NCBI RefSeq assembly: GCF_030818485.1
Contig: NZ_JAUTAJ010000003.1
Location: 176,008 to 240,007, forward strand
DNA: 64,000 nt
Direction: 5' to 3'
Source of the DNA: Pseudoroseomonas cervicalis
GTDB taxonomy: Bacteria; Pseudomonadota; Alphaproteobacteria; Acetobacterales; Acetobacteraceae
Shown: in pieces, positions 53,592 through 61,058 of the stretch
How positions within the stretch are numbered: the first letter of the stretch is position 1
Layout: every line of letters begins with the position of its first letter
Position numbers and translations under genes: made by a program
Notes under the pieces: generated by a model
The model's database searches: none
Seen by the model: only the letters and a program-made list of their open reading frames with translations
Told to the model about the DNA's origin: nothing

Positions 53592-54434
53592 TCAGCCGCG
53601 CGGGCGCAGCCCGGCATCGGTCAGCTCCACCGCCTGCAGATCGATGCGCATGCTGCCGCGAATGTCGTTCACCGCCATCTGCTGGATCTGCCGCAGCTGC
53701 GCCGGGTTGTTCTTGGCGCCCGTCACCGCCGCCGAGATCAGCGCCGCCTGGATCAGCGCCAGGTCCGCGACCTCCTGCCGCTCGGCATCGCCGGCATTGG
53801 TGAGCGCCGGGATGCGCTGCATCGCCTCGGCCATCTGGTTGCGCAGCGCCGTCATCTGCGCCGGGGTCGGGTCATCGTCGCGGCCGCGCGAGGCCATCCA
53901 GGCCCCGGCCAGCCGCACCGCCATGACATCGGCGATATCGTCCATGCGCAGCCCATAGGGCTGCATCCAGCGCTCGATCACGCCGAAAATGTCCTGGCTG
54001 GTGAAGAAGCGCTCGATCTCGGCGCCGGCGGCGGGGTTGGTGGCGCGGGCGGCCTGCACCATGCGGTTGATGGCGGCCTGGCGGCGCGCCGGGTCGGCGT
54101 TGAAGCGCAGCGGCCCGGCGGCCGTGGCGGCGGGCGGCTGGGTGGGGGCAGGGGCCGGCGTCACCGGGGCGGGCGCGGCGGGGCCGGAGGGGGGCAGGCC
54201 CGGCAGCGCCGCCTGCGGCGACACCGGGGCCGGCTGGGCCGGGGCCGCGCCGGCGGGGCCCTGCTGGCCCGGCGGCACGATGCCGGTCAGGGCCAGGCTG
54301 TTGCCGAGCAGCCCCATATCCAGCCCGCCCTGCTGAGCCGGGGGCTGGGCCGCCGGCTGGGCCATCACCGCGCCGGGCGCCGCCAGGCCGCCGAGCAGCG
54401 CCAGGCGCAACAGGAGTTTCGCTGTGCTCTGCAT
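53592..54434 (-). CDS. Exported protein of unknown function (DUF6683-like)
   Basis: A 280-residue protein with a signal peptide (TAKLLLRLALLGGLAAPGAV, MAQ). Residues 30-125 are Pro/Ala/Gln-rich and likely disordered. The C-terminal part (130-280) is helical: LRFNADPARRQAAINRMVQA, FGVIERWMQPYGLRMDDIAD, VADLALIQAALISAAVTGAK; I recall this pattern as DUF6683 but could not search. ATG 54434 has GGAAAGGAAAACGC before it. Function unknown; it would act in the periplasm or at the cell surface. Confidence 0.75.
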   Translation of the reverse strand: MQSTAKLLLRLALLGGLAAPGAVMAQPAAQPPAQQGGLDMGLLGNSLALTGIVPPGQQGPAGAAPAQPAPVSPQAALPGLPPSGPAAPAPVTPAPAPTQPPAATAAGPLRFNADPARRQAAINRMVQAARATNPAAGAEIERFFTSQDIFGVIERWMQPYGLRMDDIADVMAVRLAGAWMASRGRDDDPTPAQMTALRNQMAEAMQRIPALTNAGDAERQEVADLALIQAALISAAVTGAKNNPAQLRQIQQMAVNDIRGSMRIDLQAVELTDAGLRPRG

Positions 54435-54536
54435 GCGTTTTCCTTTCCGCTGGCGTACGCATAGGGCGAAGCGCGCCGCGGCGGCCTTCACAGGCGCCGG
54501 AGCGGCTTCACGATCCGTGGCGGAAGGCGCGGCGGC

Positions 54537-54767
54537 TCAGCCGCCGGGGCGCGGCGCGGCGGGCGGCAGTTCGGGCAGGATCAGCCCGATGGGCAGGCGG
54601 TTCAGCGCCTCGGCCTCGGCCAGCAGGGCGAGGTCCAGCGCCGCCAGCGGCCCGCGCGCCAGGCAGAAGACGCCCAGCAGGAGGAGCACCCCCAGCAGCA
54701 GCGGCAGCGCGGCCGCGGGGAGCCAGCGCGCCCCGGGGCTGGGCGGGAGGGTTGCCGGGCGGTTCAT
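54537..54767 (-). CDS. Small hypothetical membrane protein
   Basis: A 76-residue protein with one strong hydrophobic segment (residues 16-37, LPAAALPLLLGVLLLLGVFC) and a short acidic helix after it. The ATG at 54767 overlaps the stop of the upstream small gene as ATGA, suggesting a co-translated pair. I do not recognise the family; composition is typical of the GC-rich background, so it could be spurious. Confidence 0.45.
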   Translation of the reverse strand: MNRPATLPPSPGARWLPAAALPLLLGVLLLLGVFCLARGPLAALDLALLAEAEALNRLPIGLILPELPPAAPRPGG

Positions 54768-54985
54768 CGGGCGGGCTCCGCCAGATTCGGGGGCGGCGGC
54801 GCCAGCGGCGCCAGGCGGCGGGCCAGCCAGCCGGCCCAGAGCCCGGCCCGACGCGGCGTGGCGCCGCGGCCCGGGGACAAGGCGCCGGGGAACAGGGAGC
54901 TTGCGGACAAGGAAGCCGGGGCAAAGGGGCGCGGGGCGTCAGGATGGCCGGGCCGGTCGACGCTCCAGGCGGGAAGGCGGGCCAT
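54764..54985 (-). CDS. Small hypothetical protein upstream of the membrane protein
   Basis: A 73-residue Pro/Ala/Arg-rich protein without recognisable domain. Support for reality is the ribosome site GCGAGGTG six bases before ATG 54985 and the ATGA overlap with the next gene. An 18-bp TetR-type operator lies 54 bases upstream (55039-55056), so the pair may be controlled by the regulator encoded at 55099. Confidence 0.4.
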   Translation of the reverse strand: MARLPAWSVDRPGHPDAPRPFAPASLSASSLFPGALSPGRGATPRRAGLWAGWLARRLAPLAPPPPNLAEPAR

Positions 54986-55038
54986 GCGGACACCTCGCTT
55001 TTGCTGGCGCCAGCCTAGCAGCCCCGGTGACGGAGTGT

Positions 55039-55056
55039 AAACAGACCGGTCGGTTT
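55039..55056. promoter_or_regulatory. TetR-type operator upstream of the small gene pair
   Basis: AAACAGACCGGTCGGTTT is an 18-bp near-perfect palindrome with one mismatched pair, the classic form of a TetR-family operator. It lies between the TetR gene and the 54985 start, both on the minus strand. A related site is at 55759-55780. Confidence 0.65.
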
Positions 55057-55098
55057 CTTTCTCGTGAGAAGGATGAATTTGTCCTGTCCCCGCAAGGA

Positions 55099-55686
55099 TC
55101 AGCCGGCGCGCGAGGCCGGCCTGGCCGCCGGCGGCGCGGCCCAGCGGCGTTCCTCCAGCAGCTGTTCGAACAGCCGGTCGCGCTCCGCCTCGGAGAGCGG
55201 GCAGACCCCGAGCAGGGCGCCGAACAGCAGGCCGCGCGCCGCCAGCCAGCGCAGCGTCGCCAGATCGGCATCCGCCGCCTCACCGCGCAGCACCTCCAGC
55301 TTGGTGGCGGACAGCGCGCGCATCGGCGCCAGCAGGGCCGGCTCCTCGGCCAGCGCGCCGAACAGGGCGAAGGCGACGCTGGAGGGGCCGGACAGCGCCT
55401 CGCGCATGGTGGCGATCTGCGCCGCCAGGCGCGGCTGCGCCTGCTCGGCATGCGCCTCGGCATAGTCGCGGGCGAAGGCCTCGAACTGCGCCGTCTGGTG
55501 CTCCAGCAGCGCCTTCAGCACCGCCGCCTTGCTGCGGAACTGATGGGTCAGCGCGCCCTTGCTGATGCCGCATTCGCGGGCGATGGCGTCCAGCGTCAGC
55601 CGCCCCGGCCCGTCGCGGGCGATGATCGCCAGCGCCGCCTGGATGACGGCGCTGCGCGTGCGCTCGGAGCGTGTGGCATTGTCCAT
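55099..55686 (-). CDS. TetR-family transcriptional repressor
   Basis: A 195-residue regulator. The DNA-binding domain (residues 8-55) reads TRSAVIQAALAIIARDGPGR, LTLDAIARECGISKGALTHQ, FRSKAAVLKALLEHQ. The C-terminal ligand domain (60-185) carries the TetR_C_37-like pattern seen in many small-molecule responsive repressors. Two operator-like palindromes flank the gene (55039-55056 and 55759-55780), consistent with autoregulation and control of the downstream small genes. The inducer is unknown. Confidence 0.9.
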   Translation of the reverse strand: MDNATRSERTRSAVIQAALAIIARDGPGRLTLDAIARECGISKGALTHQFRSKAAVLKALLEHQTAQFEAFARDYAEAHAEQAQPRLAAQIATMREALSGPSSVAFALFGALAEEPALLAPMRALSATKLEVLRGEAADADLATLRWLAARGLLFGALLGVCPLSEAERDRLFEQLLEERRWAAPPAARPASRAG

Positions 55687-55758
55687 GGCGGCCTCCTTCG
55701 GGCCGCCTGAAGGGTGGGCGGCACGGCGCCGCCCCGATTAGCGCAGCGCGCCGCCCGG

Positions 55759-55780
55759 AAACAGACCGCCTGGGCGGTTT
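55759..55780. promoter_or_regulatory. Second TetR operator-like palindrome, before the TetR gene
   Basis: AAACAGACCG and CGGTTT flank CCTGGG, containing the inverted repeat ACCGCC/GGCGGT. Half-sites match those at 55039-55056 but are four bases further apart. A T-run (to 55784) follows on the plus strand. It could be the autoregulatory operator, or a hairpin at the end of the upstream VOC gene. Confidence 0.45.
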
Positions 55781-55782
55781 TT

Positions 55783-56640
55783 TTATGGCGCCACCAGACG
55801 CAGCTTCACCTGGCCGCAGGCGGCGACATCCTCGATGGCCAGCGCCCCCGCCGCCTCGGCGAAGCCGATGCCATTCTGCCGCAGCACGGCGCGGGCGGCA
55901 TCGAGGTCGCGCACGGCGACATCGATGCCGGCGCCGGCGGGCTCGCCCGGCGGCAGGGCCGGGCCCCCCGGCAGCGCGCGCCGCACCCGGAACAGGCCCT
56001 GGCCGGTGCGCACCGCCTTGCCCTCCGGCTCCTCGATCACCGCCTCCGCCCCGAACAGCCTTGCCAGCCGCGCCAGCACCGGCGCCGGGTCGGCGGCGAC
56101 ATAGGTCACCGCCGCCACATGCGTCGCGCCATTGGCGTGGCGCATCCAGTCCGGCACCCAGAGCAGATGCGGCCTGTGCTGCTGCGCCAGGAAATGGCCG
56201 ATGCGCGGCAGCTCGGGATCGACGCTGACCTCCAGCGAGACCACCGCCTCATCCCATTCCCCGCCCGGCGGGCGGACGCGGCGGCGGAAGCCGATGGAGC
56301 CCTGGAAGCGCGCGCCGCGCGCCTCCATCGCCGCGCGGTCGGCGGCCGCGTCGCGGCTGTGCAGGGCGACGAGGGCGATGCCCTCGCGCTCGGCCAGGGC
56401 GTCGCGCATATGCCGGCCGAAGCGGAATTCCCCGGCCGGCAGGGCGTCGATCAGGCTCTCGTCATAGAGGCCCATCAGCTCCAGCGCCGAGCGCTCCAGC
56501 ACGGCCAGGCTGGTGCTGGTGCCCCAGGGATGCCGGCCGACCGGCGTCATGGTGAAGCCCAGGCGCTGGTAGAAGCCGCGCCCCGCCTCGATGTCGCGCA
56601 GCAGGATCAGCGGGTGGTCGATCCCGGGCAGGGGGGTCAT
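55783..56640 (-). CDS. VOC-family (glyoxalase-like) protein
   Basis: A 285-residue protein with two VOC modules. The first (residues 5-125) starts GIDHPLILLRDIEAGRGFYQ and RLGFTMTPVGRHPWGTSTSL; the second (about 140-285) contains THVAAVTYVAADPAPVLARL and IDVAVRDLDAARAVLRQNGI. Members are metal-dependent lyases, dioxygenases or resistance proteins; this glyoxalase_3-like layout is common but uncharacterised. The start overlaps the serine acetyltransferase stop as ATGA. Confidence 0.8.
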   Translation of the reverse strand: MTPLPGIDHPLILLRDIEAGRGFYQRLGFTMTPVGRHPWGTSTSLAVLERSALELMGLYDESLIDALPAGEFRFGRHMRDALAEREGIALVALHSRDAAADRAAMEARGARFQGSIGFRRRVRPPGGEWDEAVVSLEVSVDPELPRIGHFLAQQHRPHLLWVPDWMRHANGATHVAAVTYVAADPAPVLARLARLFGAEAVIEEPEGKAVRTGQGLFRVRRALPGGPALPPGEPAGAGIDVAVRDLDAARAVLRQNGIGFAEAAGALAIEDVAACGQVKLRLVAP

Positions 56641-57413
56641 GCGGCGCTCTCCGGCAGGTCGGCGGGGAAATAGGGGTGGCGGTGGCTCCGGCGCGGTGTC
56701 GCCGGGTTGCCGGCCATGGTGCTGCGCGGCGCCACATCGGCCAGCACCACGCTGCCGGCGGCGACCACCGCATAGGCGCCGATCTCGATCGGCCCCAGCA
56801 GCGTCGCCCCCGCCCCCAGCACCGCGCCGCGCCGCACCTTCGGGTGCCGGTCGGCGCCGCCCTGGGTCAGGGTGCTGCCCAGGGTGACGCCGTGCCAGAG
56901 GCTGACATCATCCTCGATCACCGCCGTCTCCCCCACCACCAGCCCGAGGCCGTGGTCGAGGAAGAGCCGCTGCCCGAAGCGCGCCGCCGGGTGGATATCG
57001 GCGCCGAGGCTGGCCGCCGCCTCGGTCTTCAGCGCCATGGCGAGCTCCGTGCGGCCCTGCTGCCAGAGCCGGTGCGCCGCGCGATGCGCCAGCAGCATGT
57101 GGAAACCCCGCCCGCCGATCCAGCTGCCGAGCAGCCCGCCCGGCTCGAAATTGCGCGTGGTGATGGCGTCCAGATCGGCCAGGGCGGCGGCGACATCCTG
57201 CGGCTGCGCCGCGAACAGCGTCTCCGCCAGCGGGCGTAGCGCGCCGGGTTCCAGCCAGGCGGGGCGCAGCAGCCGCGCCAGCAGCGCGGCCAGGCCGGCG
57301 GCCGGCCCCCGCGGCAGCTCCGCCAGCGCGACGGCCAGCGCGGGTTCGCGCCCGGCCAGGGCGGCGGCCTCCTCCGACAGGCGGCGCCAGGTCGCGTCGA
57401 TGCTCTGCTGCAT
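56637..57413 (-). CDS. cysE: Serine O-acetyltransferase
   Basis: A 258-residue serine acetyltransferase, first step of cysteine synthesis from serine and acetyl-CoA. The N-terminal helical domain is followed by the left-handed beta-helix: GADIHPAARFGQRLFLDHGL, VVGETAVIEDDVSLWHGVTL, GSTLTQGGADRHPKVRRGAV and IGAYAVVAAGSVVL. The catalytic Asp-His pair lies in IHPAA/LDHG. ATG 57413 is chosen because GGGAGG lies seven bases upstream; ATG 57419 would sit on that site. It matches the sulfur theme of the window but is far from the ssu operon. Confidence 0.9.
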   Translation of the reverse strand: MQQSIDATWRRLSEEAAALAGREPALAVALAELPRGPAAGLAALLARLLRPAWLEPGALRPLAETLFAAQPQDVAAALADLDAITTRNFEPGGLLGSWIGGRGFHMLLAHRAAHRLWQQGRTELAMALKTEAAASLGADIHPAARFGQRLFLDHGLGLVVGETAVIEDDVSLWHGVTLGSTLTQGGADRHPKVRRGAVLGAGATLLGPIEIGAYAVVAAGSVVLADVAPRSTMAGNPATPRRSHRHPYFPADLPESAA

Positions 57414-57522
57414 GCCCATCCTCCCGGGTGCCGGCAGGATCGGCGGCGGCGGGCGCGGCGACAAGCCCCGCCGGCCGGAACGGCGCGTTGCCGCGGCGGC
57501 AACGGGGGCCCAGGATGGCGGC

Positions 57523-58125
57523 ATGGATGCCCGCTACTCCGTCCCCGCCGCCCTGCGCAACCGCGACCCGATCCTGGCCATGCTGCGCGAGGCCCTGCCC
57601 CCCGCCGGGCTGCTGCTGGAGATCGCCAGCGGCAGCGGCGAGCACGCTCTGCACTGGGCGCGGCACCTGCCGGGCTGGACCATCCAGCCCAGCGACGCCG
57701 ATCCGGCGGCGCGCGCCAGCATCGATGCCTGGGCGCGGGAGGCGCCGCCGGGCCGGCTGCGCCCGGCGCTGGCGTTGGACGCGGCGGCCGCGGCGTGGCC
57801 CATCGCCCGGGCCGATGCGGTGCTCTGCATCAACATGATCCATATCGCGCCCTGGGCGGCGACGCCCGGCCTGCTGCGCGGCGCCGCGCGTTGCCTGGCG
57901 CCGGGCGCGCCGCTGATCCTCTACGGCCCGTTCCGCCGCGCGGGCCAGGTGCTGGAGCCCAGCAATGCCGCCTTCGATGCCAGCCTGAAGCAGCGTGACC
58001 CGGCATGGGGGCTGCGCGGGCTGGAGGAGGTGGCGGCGGAGGCAGCGGGCGCCGGCTTCGGCCCGGCCGATCTCCACCCCATGCCGGCCAACAATCTGGG
58101 CGTGGTGTTCCGCCGCCTCGGCTGA
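57523..58125 (+). CDS. DUF938 SAM-dependent methyltransferase
   Basis: A 200-residue class I methyltransferase-fold protein of the DUF938/UPF0585 family. The SAM motif is LLEIASGSGEHALHWARHLP, followed by WTIQPSDADPAARASIDAWA, DAVLCINMIHIAPWAATPGL and LYGPFRRAGQ, with the family-typical FDASLKQRDPAWGLRGLEEV. The substrate is not established. ATG 57523 has AGGATGG upstream; ATG 57514 is out of frame. It is divergent from cysE across 109 bases. Confidence 0.85.
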   Translation: MDARYSVPAALRNRDPILAMLREALPPAGLLLEIASGSGEHALHWARHLPGWTIQPSDADPAARASIDAWAREAPPGRLRPALALDAAAAAWPIARADAVLCINMIHIAPWAATPGLLRGAARCLAPGAPLILYGPFRRAGQVLEPSNAAFDASLKQRDPAWGLRGLEEVAAEAAGAGFGPADLHPMPANNLGVVFRRLG

Positions 58126-58226
58126 CCGCGGCTCTTCAGCCTTCCTTGACGCGGCGGCGCGACACTGCACTGCCGGGCCGTGCGCATCCCGCCGGCCCGG
58201 CCGCCCCTGCAGGAAGGAGGAGCCGC

Positions 58227-58745
58227 ATGTGCGCCTGGAGGCGTGCCGCCCGCATCATGGCGGTGCTGGGTCTGGCGGGCGGGCTGCTGCTGCCGGGCCC
58301 CGCCGCGCTCGGCCTCGGCCCCGGCCCGGCCGGCGCCGGGACGGCGGAGGCGGCCGAGCTGGTCCGCTTCACCACCGAGGATGCGGCGGCGCGGGAGGCG
58401 GTGCGCCAGGCCCGCCACTGGCAGATCCGCAAGGCGCAGGAGGCGGGCATCACCCCGCGCATCGCGACCGCGCGGCATGATCTGGATGGCGACGGGCTGG
58501 CCGAGATCATCGCGGTGGTGCAGGCGCCGGATCGCTGCGCCGCGCTCGGCCAGCGCAACTGCCCGCTGATCATTCTGCACCAGCCGGCGCCCGGCCGCTT
58601 CCTGGAGGTCGGCAGCTTCTTCGGCGATGCGGTGCAGCTGCTGGACAGCCGCAGCCAGGGCTGGCTGGACCTCGAGACCCGCTTCACCAAGGGCCCCTGG
58701 CGCCGCACCACCTGGAACGGGCTGCTCTACCGGCTGCGGCGCTGA
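58227..58745 (+). CDS. Exported hypothetical protein with a Ca-binding-like DxDxDG motif
   Basis: A 172-residue protein with an N-terminal signal (ARIMAVLGLAGGLLLPGPAA). The mature part holds ARHDLDGDGLAEIIAVVQAP, an FG-GAP/EF-like calcium loop, and CAALGQRNCPLIILHQPAPG with two Cys that may form a disulfide in the periplasm. Similar small proteins are annotated as hypothetical with VCBS-like repeats. ATG 58227 is preceded by GGAAGGAGGAG, a strong site. Function unknown. Confidence 0.7.
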   Translation: MCAWRRAARIMAVLGLAGGLLLPGPAALGLGPGPAGAGTAEAAELVRFTTEDAAAREAVRQARHWQIRKAQEAGITPRIATARHDLDGDGLAEIIAVVQAPDRCAALGQRNCPLIILHQPAPGRFLEVGSFFGDAVQLLDSRSQGWLDLETRFTKGPWRRTTWNGLLYRLRR

Positions 58746-58833
58746 GCGAGGTCGCGGTTCCCCCGCCGCCGCGTCCCGGCCATACTCCAGCCTTCGGGGC
58801 GCGCGCCGCGCCCGCCGGGCGATGGAGGCTCGC

Positions 58834-59778
58834 ATGAGCGTCGAGGATGATCCCGCCATGACCCTGCCCGCGGGGCTGGAGCAGGTGATCCTGCCCCGCA
58901 TGCACGATGTCGGCGGCTTCGCCGTGCGCCGCGCCCTGCCGGCGCGCGGGCGGCAGATGATCGGGCCCTTCATCTTCTTCGACCAGATGGGGCCGGGCGA
59001 GTTCCTCTCCGGCCAGGGGCTGGATGTGCGGCCGCATCCGCATATCGGCCTCTCCACCGTGACCTATCTGTTCGAGGGCGCCATCCAGCACCGCGACAGC
59101 CTGGGCACCGACCAGAGCATCCGCCCCGGCGATGTCAACTGGATGACCGCCGGGCGCGGCATCGTCCATTCCGAGCGCACGGCGCAGCAGGACCGGCCCG
59201 GCGGCTCGCGCCTGGCCGGCATCCAGTCCTGGGTGGCGCTGCCGGCCGCCGAGGAGGACCGGGCGCCGGATTTCGCGCATCACGAGGCTGCCACCCTGCC
59301 GCTGTGGCAGGAGGCCGGCATGCGGGTGCGGCTGATCGCCGGCGAGGCCTGGGGCGAGCGCGCGCCGGTCGCGGTGCGCAGCCCGCTCTTCTACGCCGAC
59401 GCCATCCTGCCGCCCGATGCGAGGCTGCCGCTGCCCGACCAGCATGAGGAGCGCGGCGCCTATGTGCTGGAGGGCGAGGTGAGCCTCGCCGGCGACAGTT
59501 TCGGCCCCGGCCGCATGCTGGTCTTCCGCGCCGGGGACAGGCTGGCGCTGCGCGCGGGTCCGCAGGGCGCGCGGCTGCTGCTGCTGGGCGGCGCGGTGAT
59601 GGACGGGCCGCGCCACATCTTCTGGAATTTCGTCTCCGCCTCGCGCGAGCGGATCGAGCAGGCCAAGGCCGATTGGAAGGCGGGGCGCTTCCCGCTGGTG
59701 CCCGGTGACGATCAGGAATTCATCCCGCTGCCGGAGCTGCGGGTGCGCGCCGGCAGCGGCGGCGCGCCGCCGGGCTGA
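58834..59778 (+). CDS. Pirin-family protein
   Basis: A 314-residue double-cupin pirin. The metal-binding first cupin contains RPHPHIGLSTVTYLFEGAIQ (two His and later Glu) and NWMTAGRGIVHSERT (third His), as in quercetinase-like pirins; the second cupin holds PLPDQHEERGAYVLEGEVSL. The C-terminal motif GPRHIFWNFVSASRERIEQA is diagnostic. Pirins are oxidoreductases or redox-responsive regulators. ATG 58834 has GGAGG at five to six bases; ATG 58822 is less likely. Confidence 0.92.
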   Translation: MSVEDDPAMTLPAGLEQVILPRMHDVGGFAVRRALPARGRQMIGPFIFFDQMGPGEFLSGQGLDVRPHPHIGLSTVTYLFEGAIQHRDSLGTDQSIRPGDVNWMTAGRGIVHSERTAQQDRPGGSRLAGIQSWVALPAAEEDRAPDFAHHEAATLPLWQEAGMRVRLIAGEAWGERAPVAVRSPLFYADAILPPDARLPLPDQHEERGAYVLEGEVSLAGDSFGPGRMLVFRAGDRLALRAGPQGARLLLLGGAVMDGPRHIFWNFVSASRERIEQAKADWKAGRFPLVPGDDQEFIPLPELRVRAGSGGAPPG

Positions 59779-59799
59779 GGCGCGCCGGCCCGCCCTGCG

Positions 59800-61038
59800 C
59801 TACCGCGCCACGGCGTATTCTTGCGGGAAGGTCTGCAGCGAGCTTTCCACCACCGTCACCGCGCCATCGATCAGCCCGCAGCGGCCGCTGCCGGGCAGGA
59901 TGCGGCACAGGCTGTTCAGCGCGCGCAGATCCTCCGCCGTGCCGCGCCCGCCCTCGATGCGGTCCAGCAGTCGGGCCAGCTGGAAGGTGCCGGCCTTGCA
60001 GGGCGGGCATTGCCCGCAGGAGCCGGCGGCGAAGAAGGCGATGTATTCCGCCACCTTGCGCACGATGCTGGTGCCTTCGGAGATCACGATCATCGCGCCG
60101 GTGCCGAGCCGCGATTGCCGCGCCCGCACGCTGTCGAAATCCAGCGCCACGTCGAGATCCTGCTTGGTCAGCAGCGTGTTGGAGGGACCGCCGGTGAACA
60201 CGGCCTTGAAGTCGCGCCCCTCCAGCATGCCGCCGCCATGGGTGAAGATCAGCTCCTGCAGGCTGGTGCCCATCGGCAGCTCGTAGAGGCCGGGGCGCAT
60301 CACATCGCCCGACAGCGAATAGAGCTTGGTGCCCACCGCCTCGCCCCGGCCGAGGCCGCGGAACCATGCGACGCCCTGGGCGAGGATGAAGGGGATATTG
60401 GCCAGGGTCTCGGTGTTGTTGATCAGGGTCGGCGCGCCGCCCACCCCCTGCTCGGCCGGGAAGGGCGGCTTGCGGCGCGGGAAGGGGAAGCTGCCCTCCA
60501 GCCAGGAGATCACCGCCGTCTCCTCGCCGCCGATATAGCGGCCGGAGGATTCGACGACGGTCAGCGCGACCGCATGGCCCAGCGCCTCCTCGACGGCGCC
60601 GAGCAGCGCATGGCCGCGCCATTGCGCGACGGCGCGCCGCGCCTCGGCCACCGCCTCCGCCTCATGCGGGTTGATGTAGAGCACGAGATGGGAGGCATCG
60701 ACGGCCAGCGCCGCGATCAGCCCGCCCTCGATCACCGCATGCGGTGTCCAGCGCAGCAGGTGACGGTCCTTGAAGGTGCCGGGCTCGTCCTCATTGCCGT
60801 TGCAGACGACATATTTGCCGCCCGCGCCCTGCTGCGCCACGGCCTGCCATTTGCGCCAGGTGGGGAAGCCGGCGCCGCCCATGCCGCGCAGCCCGGATTG
60901 CTCCAGCAGCGGGATGATGCCGGCGCGGTCGGCGAGCGCCGCGGCGAGGCCCTCGCCGCCGCCCACCGAGAGCCAGGCGGCCAGATCGGCGCCGAGCTTG
61001 CGGGCGGGATGCAGCAGGACCTGGTTGAGATGGGACAT
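59800..61038 (-). CDS. NuoF-like 51-kDa NADH-binding flavoprotein subunit
   Basis: A 412-residue NADH dehydrogenase F-type subunit with FMN and an [4Fe-4S] cluster. Seen: SGLRGMGGAGFPTWRKWQAV (FMN loop), VVCNGNEDEPGTFKDRHLLR, PHAVIEGGLIAALA, GRYIGGEETAVISWLEGSFP, NNTETLANIPFIL, and C-terminal cluster motif GSCGQCPPCKAGT with a distal Cys in NSLCRIL. No NuoE-type thioredoxin domain is fused. It is the last gene in a minus-strand set with a fumarate reductase-like flavoprotein and an iron-sulfur protein, and would feed NADH electrons to them or take electrons from them (inference). Confidence 0.9.
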   Translation of the reverse strand: MSHLNQVLLHPARKLGADLAAWLSVGGGEGLAAALADRAGIIPLLEQSGLRGMGGAGFPTWRKWQAVAQQGAGGKYVVCNGNEDEPGTFKDRHLLRWTPHAVIEGGLIAALAVDASHLVLYINPHEAEAVAEARRAVAQWRGHALLGAVEEALGHAVALTVVESSGRYIGGEETAVISWLEGSFPFPRRKPPFPAEQGVGGAPTLINNTETLANIPFILAQGVAWFRGLGRGEAVGTKLYSLSGDVMRPGLYELPMGTSLQELIFTHGGGMLEGRDFKAVFTGGPSNTLLTKQDLDVALDFDSVRARQSRLGTGAMIVISEGTSIVRKVAEYIAFFAAGSCGQCPPCKAGTFQLARLLDRIEGGRGTAEDLRALNSLCRILPGSGRCGLIDGAVTVVESSLQTFPQEYAVAR

Positions 61039-61058
61039 GTCGGTCTCTCCTGCCGCGC

